Assembly: GCA_023301405.1 (NCBI GenBank)
Contig: JALZUX010000546.1
Coordinates: forward strand, 1-13,123
Reading direction: 5' to 3'
DNA from: Granulosicoccaceae bacterium
Lineage (GTDB): Bacteria; Pseudomonadota; Gammaproteobacteria; Granulosicoccales; Granulosicoccaceae
DNA: 13,123 nucleotides
Positions 6,469-13,123 of the stretch are shown one piece after another (position 1 is the first letter of the stretch; every line of letters starts with the position of its first letter). Under the pieces are notes generated by a model. That model had not been told where the DNA came from and made no database searches. It saw only the letters and a program-made list of their open reading frames with translations. The position numbers and the translations under genes are program-made.

Positions 6469-6803
6469 TACATCTGTTTACTGAAAATTACATTTCACAA
6501 TGGCCGTCACAGACAGCGTAATAAGTTGAAGTGAATCACAGAGTCACTGTTAACTCAATCATTGTAATCTTCATTCAATAGGGATCGAGTTCACCCTAAC
6601 CACACAACCCCCGTCACAATAAACCCGCTAAATGTTAAACAAGACACATTAACTTTGGCCACACCTCACAGTATTTAACAATACTTAGACCGCGTAGCCA
6701 TTTTACTATGATTTAGTTTGTCAGTTTTAATCCGAGAAAACAGTAAGGATCTTGCAACCAGCTCACTGAGCTTAAAAGCAGTTAACAAAGGAGCTTAATC
6801 ATT

Positions 6804-7787
6804 ATGCAACTGCACCGGCAAGCTGTGGACTTTTCAACGGATATTCGAATACAGTCAACTTCTCTGATCGCTCTGACCAGCCTGCTTATACTCACGCCTT
6901 TTGCACTGAACAGCCTGCTGGAAAGCCGCACGTTAATCGGTATCGTGGCACTGGGTATTGTTGCTATTCAAGCCATACATGCATGGGAAATTCAGCGCGG
7001 AAATAGCCGCCCCTGGGTTGTGCTTTTTGTGCTGACCCCGTGCATGATTACCTTTTTGGTATTATGTTTTCACACACAAGGTATCATCGCTGCTCTTTGG
7101 ACTTACCCGGCAATATTGTTCTATTACTGCACAATGGCGGACCGCAAGGCTTGGCTTGCTAACGCAGCCACTCTTGCCTGCGTCACACCACAAGTCTGGG
7201 CCATACTAGAGCCCGAGCTTGCCTCCCGAGTTACTGCAACTCTTATCGCTGTTAGCGTATTGTCTGCGATAAGCGCGCGCGCGACCACCATCTATCAAAG
7301 GTCTATGGAAGACCGTGTCATCAGCGACCCTTTAACCGGACTACTCAACCGGACCGTACTAACAGCAACGCTGAACGCGGCGGTTGAACACTACCGGCGC
7401 CTAGGCACTCCGATGACCTTGCTGCTACTGGATCTCGATCATTTTAAGCAAGTGAACGATACTTACGGACACGAAGCTGGAGACAAAGTGTTAGTCGAGT
7501 TCAGTAACATCATCAAAGAATCGACTCGTCTTTCAGATAGTTGCTTCAGAATTGGCGGGGAGGAATTTCTTTGCCTTTTACACGGGGCAAATCTGGAAAG
7601 CGGCAAGCATATCGCCAACAAGATACGCCTTCAGCTTCAAAACAAAGAAATCATCCCGGGTCATGCCACCACAACCAGTATTGGTGTTGCCAGTATCTGC
7701 TCTGACGATACATGGCAGAGCTGGAACAGCCGCGCTGATAAACGCTTATACAAGGCCAAGCATTCCGGTAGGAATAAAGTCGCTTAA
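6804..7787 (+). CDS. Membrane-anchored diguanylate cyclase (GGDEF)
   Basis: This 327-residue protein makes cyclic di-GMP from two GTP. The N-terminal half has about five or six hydrophobic segments (near 20-38, 43-60, 70-90, 93-110, 117-135 and 141-158), an integral membrane sensor that I cannot assign to a named MASE type. The GGDEF domain runs from D-P-L-T-G-L (175-180) through L-L-D-L-D-H-F-K (metal Asp210) to the active-site loop G-G-E-E-F (251-255), and ends with A-D-K-R-L-Y-K-A-K-H-S-G-R-N (311-324). An R-L-S-D at 242-245, five residues before the loop, matches the RxxD inhibitory site, so product feedback is expected. All catalytic features are present and the enzyme should be active. 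AAAGGAG ten nt upstream supports the start. It stands alone, with long gaps on both sides, so it is probably a single-gene transcript. Confidence 0.93.
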   Translation: MQLHRQAVDFSTDIRIQSTSLIALTSLLILTPFALNSLLESRTLIGIVALGIVAIQAIHAWEIQRGNSRPWVVLFVLTPCMITFLVLCFHTQGIIAALWTYPAILFYYCTMADRKAWLANAATLACVTPQVWAILEPELASRVTATLIAVSVLSAISARATTIYQRSMEDRVISDPLTGLLNRTVLTATLNAAVEHYRRLGTPMTLLLLDLDHFKQVNDTYGHEAGDKVLVEFSNIIKESTRLSDSCFRIGGEEFLCLLHGANLESGKHIANKIRLQLQNKEIIPGHATTTSIGVASICSDDTWQSWNSRADKRLYKAKHSGRNKVA

Positions 7788-8286
7788 AAGCTGAACCAGC
7801 AGCGACTCACCGGTAAACCAGAGCATTAAATCTAAGGGTTAGTGCCAGCCGAGCTAAAAGCTTACGCACTATACTGCAGCGCAGCTCCTACCAGTTAATA
7901 CGAAATTGATCAGGAAAACAGCTGAAGAACAGCCGGTAAATCTTCACGCTAACCATGCCAAATTAGCCGCAAACGGCAATCGGCTGAAACAGATGTCAAA
8001 CACAAGACGCTAAATACAGAACACCGGCAACAAGTAATCCCACCATCAACCCCTGACTCAAGGCGCTACCTTTCCCGCCTGAATTTCTGCCACTAAACCT
8101 ACTGAACTTACGAAACTATCAGCCAGCTTTACAGAGCTCCTGAACCAGCAACGTATGGATATAGGGCATTGTGGCTATTCAGTGCGCGCCTGCCTTGCTA
8201 ATGGAAAAGGAGTTCAAGGCGACATACACGGGAATTTGAGCACGAATGACACCGCTCACGAATTCCGAATGGCGATGACCAACACC
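7788..8286. other. Gene-poor intergenic region between the diguanylate cyclase and fur
   Basis: This 499-nt stretch lies between the convergent diguanylate cyclase and fur genes. I find only small imperfect inverted repeats, such as GCCG-CAAA-CGGC near 7967, and no hairpin with a T run. A 61-codon frame from 8155 to 8340 runs into the antisense of fur, has no ribosome binding site and no recognisable protein, so I do not call it. Nothing convincing is seen. Confidence 0.5.
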
Positions 8287-8727
8287 CTAGCTTTCGGCAT
8301 CCCGGTGCACACCGTACAAAACAATTGTATGGTCTTTTAGTTCGTAGCCCAGTTCGTCAGCTATTTCACGCAGTCGCTCTTCGAGCTTTTGGTCTTTGAA
8401 CTCTGCCATCAGGCCGCTTTTGATACAAATAATGTGATCGTGACTATCGCCGGTATCGAGCTCAAAAAGCGCTTGACCACCATCAAAATGATGCCGGGTA
8501 ACCAGTCCTGCCGTTTCAAACTGAGTGAGCACACGGTACACAGTTGCCAGCCCGATTTCAGTGTCTTCGGACAATAGCGCCTTGTAGACGTCTTCAGCAC
8601 TCATGTGGTGCTGCTCGGTAGTCTCGAGGATTTCCAGTATTTTAAGGCGCGGTAAAGTTACCTTAAGACCCGCGCGTTTTAGATCTGCCGTTGGGCTGAG
8701 CGGAGATCTGTCGAGAAGCTTGCTCAA
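8287..8727 (-). CDS. fur: Ferric uptake regulator Fur
   Basis: This 146-residue Fe(II)-dependent repressor controls iron uptake and related genes. The N-terminal winged helix is clear: L-K-R-A-G-L-K-V-T-L-P-R (16-27), H-H-M-S-A-E-D-V-Y (40-48) and I-G-L-A-T-V-Y-R-V-L (58-67). Metal ligands are conserved: His41, Glu89, His96, His98, Glu109, Glu121 and His133, plus the R-H-H-F region. The structural-zinc C-x-x-C seen in E. coli Fur is C101-x-x-S104 here, so it lacks that cysteine pair, as in Pseudomonas Fur. The start is TTG: the only codon between it and an in-frame TAG is CTA, and no ATG or GTG precedes the helix. Upstream GGA is a weak ribosome binding site. TATAAT at 8764-8759 gives a promoter. 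The usual fur neighbours (recN, bamE/omlA or fldA) are absent here. The family assignment is secure. Confidence 0.95.
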   Translation of the reverse strand: MSKLLDRSPLSPTADLKRAGLKVTLPRLKILEILETTEQHHMSAEDVYKALLSEDTEIGLATVYRVLTQFETAGLVTRHHFDGGQALFELDTGDSHDHIICIKSGLMAEFKDQKLEERLREIADELGYELKDHTIVLYGVHRDAES

Positions 8728-8758
8728 TAGCTATCCAGTAAAGATTACGAATACTCCA

Positions 8759-8786
8759 ATTATACACCAAGGTTGGCCGCCGCCAA
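8759..8786 (-). promoter_or_regulatory. Probable fur promoter
   Basis: On the minus strand, TTGGCG (8786-8781) and a perfect TATAAT (8764-8759) are separated by 16 nt. The predicted leader is about 25 nt to the TTG start. The -35 lies inside a short inverted repeat, TTGGC-CGCC-GCCAA (8773-8786). No Fur-box-like GATAAT/ATTATC array is evident, so autoregulation is not shown by sequence. Confidence 0.6.
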
Positions 8787-8899
8787 CAGACCCTTGAGCA
8801 CAATTTCGACACTCAGCGGCCAATGGCAACACTAAATGTTACTATTCCTGAATCAGTTAGTACCGCCAAACTGATGCAAAGGGGACCCTGAACACCATA

Positions 8900-9076
8900 A
8901 TGCCTTTGAGATCGTTGCAAACAAAACAACCAAATACAGTATTGAGTAAAAAGCCAAACAGCAGCAGAAGCTCTTTCTCGTCATTTCGCGACCACAGCAT
9001 CTATGAGCCGCTTACTAAGCGCTTGATCGAAAAAAACGCAAACAAGCTAGCCGACAAACCGCTGCGACAAATTTGA
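8900..9076 (+). CDS. Possible small basic protein (58 residues), uncertain
   Basis: A 58-codon frame starts at ATG 8900. A strong purine stretch AAAGGGGA (8878-8885) lies 14 nt upstream, somewhat too far for an ideal ribosome binding site. The product is basic (many Lys and Arg), with a Ser-rich middle (residues 21-28) and a charged, helix-like C-terminal half (S-I-Y-E-P-L-T-K-R-L-I-E-K-N). I recognise no family. Its stop overlaps the TTGACA of the next gene's promoter candidate. It is in the same frame as the downstream SDR but separated by stops. A chance frame of this length is common, so confidence is low. Confidence 0.22.
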   Translation: MPLRSLQTKQPNTVLSKKPNSSRSSFSSFRDHSIYEPLTKRLIEKNANKLADKPLRQI

Positions 9077-9101
9077 CATAGACAACGGCCGAGCTTGAAC
9101 T
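9073..9101 (+). promoter_or_regulatory. Putative promoter of the YciK-like SDR gene
   Basis: A perfect TTGACA (9073-9078) is followed after 17 nt by TGAACT (9096-9101), which matches four of six -10 positions. Transcription would start near 9108, giving a leader of about 113 nt before the GTG start. Confidence 0.4.
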
Positions 9102-9220
9102 TTACTATATGACGGGTTTCAGGCTACAACTATATCACTGAGATCAATCCCGATCTGGACGGCATAACCAGCCTTACGAATCCACGACTTACCAGAAGTC
9201 ATCATCAAAGAGTACACAGC

Positions 9221-9988
9221 GTGCCAAGTGACCTTATCAGCCAATACGTTCCACAAACCGATGCTCTGAAAGGTAAAACCATCCTGATCACAGGTGCCGC
9301 GGGGGGACTAGGCAGTAGCATTGCACGCAGCGCATCAACAGTAGGCTGCGACCTAATACTTCTGGATCACAACGAGCGCGGCCTAAATAAGCTTCACGAC
9401 GAACTGGAAGAACTTACCGGAAACCAGCCAGGTCTTTATCCTTTGGATCTAACCGGGGCCAACATCGACGATTACAGCCGATTGGCCGATACGATCGAAG
9501 AAACTTTCGGCAAACTGGATGGACTAGTCCATTGCGCGGCCAATCTGGGACAGATCACTCCCGTCGCCTGCATTGATGCAAAGCTATGGCAAAAAACATT
9601 CACCGTGAACCTGCACGGCCCCATGTTATTAACGCAAGCTGTTATGCCGCTGATGAGATCCACCGGCAGCGCCAGAATAGTTTTTACACTTGATGACAAA
9701 AGAAAAGCGTATTGGGGGGCTTACTCGATCAGCAAAACAGCGGTAGAAGGCTTGGTCCACACACTATCCGATGAACTGGATGCCGATCGCGATACCAACA
9801 ACGACATGCTGATCACCTGCAACGGAATTGATCCGGGTAAAATGCGAACTTCGCTTCGTAGCTCAGCATTCCCAGGAGAAGACCCATCAACGCTGCCCGA
9901 CCCTGCAGATAAAATAAGCGCATTTCTCTATTTGCTGAGCAAGGAGTCTTCCGAGGTTAACGGACAGATATTCAGCCTGGATAGCTGA
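9221..9988 (+). CDS. YciK-like short-chain dehydrogenase lacking the catalytic serine
   Basis: This 255-residue classical SDR resembles E. coli YciK, a predicted oxidoreductase of unknown substrate. It has T-G-A-A-G-G-L-G (24-31), L-D-L near 75-77, V-N-L-H (129-132, Asn130), W-G-A-Y-S-I-S-K (Tyr168, Lys172) and the family-typical R-S-S-A-F-P-G-E-D-P (213-222). Two expected features are missing. The segment after I-V-F-T reads L-D-D-K instead of the usual Ser cluster and is about three residues shorter than in YciK, so no Ser stands about 13 residues before Tyr168. The N-N-A-G-type motif is H-C-A-A-N (104-108). Normal SDR chemistry is therefore doubtful. The start is GTG with AAAGAG (9207-9212) upstream. 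It converges on pgsA with a 15-nt gap. Family assignment is strong; activity is uncertain. Confidence 0.85.
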   Translation: MPSDLISQYVPQTDALKGKTILITGAAGGLGSSIARSASTVGCDLILLDHNERGLNKLHDELEELTGNQPGLYPLDLTGANIDDYSRLADTIEETFGKLDGLVHCAANLGQITPVACIDAKLWQKTFTVNLHGPMLLTQAVMPLMRSTGSARIVFTLDDKRKAYWGAYSISKTAVEGLVHTLSDELDADRDTNNDMLITCNGIDPGKMRTSLRSSAFPGEDPSTLPDPADKISAFLYLLSKESSEVNGQIFSLDS

Positions 9989-10003
9989 TCTATGATGCCA
10001 AAA

Positions 10004-10570
10004 TTACGAATTCATGTGCTCTTTATGGGCGTTAAAAGCTGCCATTAGATAATCAACCATAGACCAGATCGTCAAAACAGCAGCAATATACAACGCCACT
10101 ATCCCCATTTGGTAAATTGGTAGACCTAAAAGATCTTGCTTATATAAAAGCATAGCCAAAGCGGTTATCTGCATCGTGGTTTTCACCTTGCCAAGATAAC
10201 TCACGGCAACTTTAGCCCGCGAACCGAGATTCGCCATCCACTCCCGCAGTGCTGATATTGTGATTTCGCGACCAATAATAATGACAGCCGGAATAGTCAG
10301 CCACCAAGCCATCCCATCCTCAACCAACAGAATCAGCACAGTCGCCACCATTAGCTTGTCTGCCACCGGGTCAAGAAATGCACCGAAGTCGGATTCAATC
10401 TTCCACTTTCGCGCCAGGTACCCGTCAAACCAGTCGGTGATTGCAGCGATTAGGAAAACCGCACAACACAACGGGCGAACCCACTCACCGGGCAGATAGA
10501 AAATGGCTAAAATTACTGGCAGAAGTAGTATTCGCGCCAGCGTCAGCATATTAGGGATATTTAGATTCAT
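10004..10570 (-). CDS. pgsA: CDP-diacylglycerol--glycerol-3-phosphate 3-phosphatidyltransferase
   Basis: This 188-residue inner-membrane enzyme joins CDP-diacylglycerol and glycerol-3-phosphate to make phosphatidylglycerol phosphate, the committed step to phosphatidylglycerol and cardiolipin. The CDP-alcohol phosphotransferase signature D-x2-D-G-x2-A-R-x8-G-x3-D-x3-D is complete: Asp46, Asp49, Gly50, Ala53, Arg54, Gly63, Asp67 and Asp71. Hydrophobic segments lie near residues 8-26, 33-45, 73-100 and 150-172. The N-terminal M-N-L-N-I-P-N-M-L-T-L-A-R fits the family start. It lies 12 nt after the uvrC stop codon with no clear ribosome binding site of its own, so translation probably depends on uvrC readthrough or coupling. 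The uvrC-pgsA order is conserved in Gammaproteobacteria. Confidence 0.97.
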   Translation of the reverse strand: MNLNIPNMLTLARILLLPVILAIFYLPGEWVRPLCCAVFLIAAITDWFDGYLARKWKIESDFGAFLDPVADKLMVATVLILLVEDGMAWWLTIPAVIIIGREITISALREWMANLGSRAKVAVSYLGKVKTTMQITALAMLLYKQDLLGLPIYQMGIVALYIAAVLTIWSMVDYLMAAFNAHKEHMNS

Positions 10571-10582
10571 TGCAATAAGTGG

Positions 10583-12541
10583 CTAGCGTTGTCCGCTTTG
10601 TTCATGAAAAAAATCATACACAAGTTGCGCAAGCTGCAGACTAATTCCAGGAACCCCTGAAATATCCTCGACACTTGCATTTTGCAAAGCTTTTAACCCA
10701 CCAAAGTGAGTGAGCAATGCTCTTCTTCGTTTTGGCCCTAAACCCGGCAAATCTTCTAACACCGATTTACGTCTTGCTTTGCCACGTGATGCACGATGGC
10801 CTGCAACTGCATATCGATGAGCTTCATCCCGAATCTGTTGAATAAGGTGTAGCGCCGGAGAGTCATGTTTCATGTGTATTTCCGTGCCAGTTCGACACAG
10901 AAGCAATGACTCTTCGCCAGGTCTGCGCTCAGGCCCTTTTGCAACCCCGACCACATATATTTCATCTAGCTGCAGATCTTTCATGACCTCTTGGGCGATA
11001 CCAACTTGCCCCTTGCCACCATCAATAAAAAGCACTTCAGGGATCCGCTGATTTTCTTTTAGCAACCGAGTATACCTGCGTGTGAGCGCTTGCCTCATGG
11101 CAGCATAGTCATCACCGGGAGTTATATCCTTTATTTGAAAACGACGATATTCGGCTTTTATCGGCCCCTCCACGCCAAAGACGACACAAGAGGCCGTTGT
11201 GGCTTCACCACTCAGGTGACTGATATCAAAGCACTCCATCCGCTGTGGCAAGTCATCAAGATTCAATAGTTGCCGCAGTTTGTCCTGCCTCTCAGCCATA
11301 CCACTACGTGATGCCAGCCGAGCATCAAGCGCTAATTTCGCGTTTTCCAATGCATTATCAATCCAGCGTCGCTGATCTCCACGAACGTTGGTGACTATTT
11401 CCACACCAAAGCCCGCGCGCAAGCCCAGTGCCTCCTTGATTAACTCTACTCCGTCTATTTCACAATGTGTAACCACCCGGCGAGGCACTTCATGCTGCAG
11501 ATAAAACTGCTGAACAAAACCGGTGACGACTTCTTCAAGCGTTGACTCGGCAGGAGTTGACGGAAAAAAGGCCTTATTACCAAGGTTTACTCCATTTCGA
11601 ACAAAAAAGATCTGAATACAGCAATGCCCAGCACTCTGATAGCAGGCAACTATATCAATGTCTCCTCGCCCGTTTTCAACATACTGTGACTGATTAACCG
11701 CCTTTAAATTTTTAATCTGATCACGCAGCCTGGCGGCTTGCTCAAACTCTAGACTTGCCGCCGCGACTTCCATGTCTGATACCAAACTCTCTACGACTTC
11801 ATTTGTTCTGCCTTCCAGCACTTTTATAGTCATATCAACGTCTTGTCGATAGGCTGCCTCGTCAATCAAGCCAACACAGGGCCCGGTACAGCGATTAATT
11901 TGATATTGAAGACACGGCCGCGAACGATTTTTAAAATACGAATCTTCGCATTGCCTGACCTTAAAAAGCTTTTGAATATAGCGCAGTGTTTTCTTGACAG
12001 CCCCGGCATGCGGATAGGGCCCAATGTACTTTCCGGTTTGTTTTCGCCCGCCTCGCCGGTAAGAAATTCTAGGGTATGCTTCCTGAGTTGAGATAAACAA
12101 AAAAGGATAGCTTTTATCATCACGCAACAAAATGTTGTAACGCGGGCGCTTTTCTTTGATTAAGTTATTTTCGAGTAACAACGCCTCGATTTCGTTGCTG
12201 GTTACGGTTAAATCAACACCGTTGATTTGCGCCACCATCACGCGAGTTTTTACCGAACCAGGATCTTTTTGAAAATAGCTCGAAACACGTTTTTTCAGGT
12301 TTGCCGCTTTACCAACGTAGATGGTTTCCCCTGCTTCGTTCAACATTTGGTACACACCGGGCCGGTGTGTCACAGTCTTCAGAAATGAAGCTGAATCAAA
12401 TTCAACAACCGCGCTTTCCTCGACCATGCCGACGTCGTGTTGATCAGGCTTATCTCCGCCATCTGGCGATGCATTTGCAGCATCGCTACTCGCTACATCA
12501 TCGATTGATTCACCCATACCTGAATTGCTAGAAGTTGCCAT
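10583..12541 (-). CDS. uvrC: Excinuclease ABC subunit C
   Basis: UvrC makes both incisions in nucleotide excision repair with UvrA and UvrB. Numbered from the ATG at 12541, it has 652 residues. The order is an N-terminal GIY-YIG nuclease (G-V-Y at 62-64, Y-V-G at 75-77), a Cys cluster Cys198, Cys210, Cys218 and Cys222 matching the iron-sulfur site of E. coli UvrC, a UVR domain for UvrB contact near 258-283, an RNase H-like nuclease with Asp439, Asp507 and His575 as the DDH triad, and a helix-hairpin-helix DNA-binding end (about 595-643). All catalytic residues are intact. The conserved core begins near residue 48. The 47 residues before it are acidic, rich in Ser, Asp and Gly, and look disordered, so the protein is longer than the roughly 610-residue E. 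coli UvrC. Other starts are TTG 12562, ATG 12517 and ATG 12427; none has a good ribosome binding site, so the start is uncertain. It lies downstream of the GacA-type gene. Confidence 0.96.
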   Translation of the reverse strand: MATSSNSGMGESIDDVASSDAANASPDGGDKPDQHDVGMVEESAVVEFDSASFLKTVTHRPGVYQMLNEAGETIYVGKAANLKKRVSSYFQKDPGSVKTRVMVAQINGVDLTVTSNEIEALLLENNLIKEKRPRYNILLRDDKSYPFLFISTQEAYPRISYRRGGRKQTGKYIGPYPHAGAVKKTLRYIQKLFKVRQCEDSYFKNRSRPCLQYQINRCTGPCVGLIDEAAYRQDVDMTIKVLEGRTNEVVESLVSDMEVAAASLEFEQAARLRDQIKNLKAVNQSQYVENGRGDIDIVACYQSAGHCCIQIFFVRNGVNLGNKAFFPSTPAESTLEEVVTGFVQQFYLQHEVPRRVVTHCEIDGVELIKEALGLRAGFGVEIVTNVRGDQRRWIDNALENAKLALDARLASRSGMAERQDKLRQLLNLDDLPQRMECFDISHLSGEATTASCVVFGVEGPIKAEYRRFQIKDITPGDDYAAMRQALTRRYTRLLKENQRIPEVLFIDGGKGQVGIAQEVMKDLQLDEIYVVGVAKGPERRPGEESLLLCRTGTEIHMKHDSPALHLIQQIRDEAHRYAVAGHRASRGKARRKSVLEDLPGLGPKRRRALLTHFGGLKALQNASVEDISGVPGISLQLAQLVYDFFHEQSGQR

Positions 12542-12550
12542 ACGGATTTT

Positions 12551-12578
12551 AGTGTACTGCAACAGAAGCCTTCGTCAA
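12551..12578 (-). promoter_or_regulatory. Putative uvrC-pgsA promoter
   Basis: On the minus strand, TTGACG (12578-12573) and TACACT (12556-12551) are 16 nt apart. Transcription would start near 12544, only a few nt before the ATG at 12541 and after the TTG at 12562. If used, it excludes the TTG start and implies either a nearly leaderless message or translation from ATG 12517 or 12427. Confidence 0.35.
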
Positions 12579-12637
12579 GACACACTAAGTTTCAACCGCA
12601 AATATTGTGAATATCACTGACTGAAACCAAACTAGTA

Positions 12638-13123
12638 TCAACCTATTCCCATGACTCCAAAAGCTATCGCCAACTTAACTAGCTCTGCGGTATTTTCTAC
12701 CTTCAGTTTTTCAAAAGCACGGCGTTTATAAGTACTGACCGTTTTCGCGTTCAGTACCAGAGAATCTCCGGCGTCACTAGTTTTATAGCCCTGCATCAAC
12801 AGCAATACCACTTGCAATTCACGCTGAGACAGACGATCGAATGGGTTTTCATCATCGGTGCTATTTAAACCCGCCATGCCTGCATGATCTATTAAATCAG
12901 GGGACACATAAAACACCCCACGGTTAGCAGAATCAATGGCATTGACGATTTCTTCTGTCGCCGAAGACTTAGTCATGTAGCCACACACCCCGGACTTCAA
13001 TACAGCCTTTGGAACGGGCCCTTCGTTGCGACCAGTAAGAATAATTATTTTAAGAGTGGAATCCAGCTGTAACAACCGCAGAGCCGCGGTTAATCCATCA
13101 ATTCCCGGGAGCATAAGATCCAT
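12638..13123 (-). CDS. gacA: GacA/UvrY-family response regulator, C-terminal part (cut by the window edge)
   Basis: This is the C-terminal 161 residues of a two-component response regulator of the GacA/UvrY (NarL/LuxR) type, the partner of a BarA/GacS-like hybrid kinase that usually activates CsrB/RsmZ-type small RNAs. The first visible residues, M-D-L-M-L-P-G, are the middle of the receiver domain, with Asp2 as the phosphorylation site, so about 50 N-terminal residues lie beyond the window. Other receiver residues are Thr30 in I-I-L-T-G and Lys52 in Y-M-T-K. The LuxR-type helix-turn-helix spans about 97-158: L-S-Q-R-E-L-Q near the start and N-A-K-T-V-S-T-Y-K recognising DNA. It is followed by uvrC and pgsA, the standard gacA/uvrY neighbourhood, which supports the symbol. 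The ATG at the window end is internal, not the true start. Confidence 0.9.
   Translation of the reverse strand: MDLMLPGIDGLTAALRLLQLDSTLKIIILTGRNEGPVPKAVLKSGVCGYMTKSSATEEIVNAIDSANRGVFYVSPDLIDHAGMAGLNSTDDENPFDRLSQRELQVVLLLMQGYKTSDAGDSLVLNAKTVSTYKRRAFEKLKVENTAELVKLAIAFGVMGIG

Larger units (their letters stand above)
6346..6803. promoter_or_regulatory. AT-rich divergent intergenic region upstream of the SDR operon and the diguanylate cyclase
   Basis: This 458-nt gap separates divergent genes and should hold promoters for both. Two inverted repeats stand out: GCGAA-TAT-TTCGC at 6384-6396, about 40 nt upstream of the SDR start, and GTCGTCA-5 nt-TGACGAC at 6450-6468. Further right, GTATT and AATAC (6671-6684) flank TAAC. 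TATGAT at 6707-6712 is a -10 candidate for the diguanylate cyclase, with a poor -35, giving a leader of roughly 85 nt. AAAGGAG at 6787-6793 is the ribosome binding site of that gene. A 34-codon frame from ATG 6430 to TGA 6534 is probably chance. Confidence 0.5.
8728..9220. other. Intergenic region between divergent fur and the YciK-like SDR
   Basis: This 493-nt gap between divergent genes holds the fur promoter on the left, a possible 58-codon frame in the middle (8900-9076) and a promoter candidate for the SDR on the right (9073-9101). The SDR frame is open back to 9113 but has no ATG, GTG or TTG before 9221. I see no other gene. Confidence 0.5.

Noticed and set aside
6430..6534. 34-codon frame in the divergent region upstream of the diguanylate cyclase.
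   Set aside because: Ribosome binding site spacing is too short and the composition is unremarkable; chance is the simplest explanation.
7273..7283. Alternating GC run (GCGCGCGCGCG) that could adopt Z-DNA.
   Set aside because: It is short and lies inside the diguanylate cyclase coding sequence, where it encodes an ordinary Ala/Arg linker segment.
8155..8340. Plus-strand 61-codon frame overlapping the end of fur.
   Set aside because: No ribosome binding site or recognisable protein, and its last third is antisense to fur.
8603..8797. Plus-strand 64-codon frame opposite the fur start.
   Set aside because: It is a shadow of the fur coding sequence and its promoter, with biased composition and no ribosome binding site.
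9989..10003. Search for a bidirectional terminator between the convergent SDR and pgsA genes.
   Set aside because: The 15-nt gap has no stem-loop; any terminator must lie within a coding sequence or be Rho-dependent.

Overview
The window looks like chromosomal DNA of a free-living gammaproteobacterium of moderate GC content. The main evidence is the right-hand block on the minus strand, where a GacA/UvrY-type response regulator is followed by uvrC and then pgsA, the order typical of Gammaproteobacteria. A Pseudomonas-like Fur protein and a YciK-type short-chain dehydrogenase fit the same group. There are no insertion sequences, CRISPR arrays, rRNA or tRNA genes, or phage genes that I can see.

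Left part (1-4075, plus strand): two coupled genes come first. One encodes an unassigned helical/coiled-coil protein. The other encodes a strongly diverged member of the squalene/phytoene synthase fold family, whose Asp-rich catalytic motif has become His-x-x-x-His. They are followed by a sulfatase-superfamily hydrolase that most resembles phosphonate monoester hydrolases, and by a small membrane-bound metal-dependent hydrolase of the YdjM/DUF457 kind. The last two are only 16 nt apart and probably form one transcript.

Middle (4076-9220): a gap holds a hairpin, a possible 25-residue hydrophobic ORF and a terminator-like stem. Next comes a minus-strand pair with a 4-nt overlap: an RmlD-like extended SDR, then a DUF2817 M14-fold metallocarboxypeptidase-like protein. 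A 458-nt AT-rich region separates this pair from a divergent membrane-anchored diguanylate cyclase with intact GG(E)EF and I-site motifs. After a gene-poor stretch come fur (minus strand, TTG start) and another gene-poor stretch.

Right part (9221-13123): a YciK-like SDR on the plus strand converges on pgsA with a 15-nt gap. It keeps Tyr-x3-Lys but has lost the catalytic Ser. uvrC carries an N-terminal acidic extension, and the GacA-type gene is cut by the window edge in the middle of its receiver domain.

Most of the window is ordinary housekeeping and regulation: DNA repair, phospholipid synthesis, iron regulation, c-di-GMP and two-component control. I see no complete new defence or mobile system. 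The points most worth a second look are the two apparent pseudoenzymes (the HxxxH synthase-like protein and the Ser-less SDR), the possible small hydrophobic ORF with an occluded start, the variant formylglycine motif in the sulfatase-like enzyme, and the start sites of fur and uvrC.
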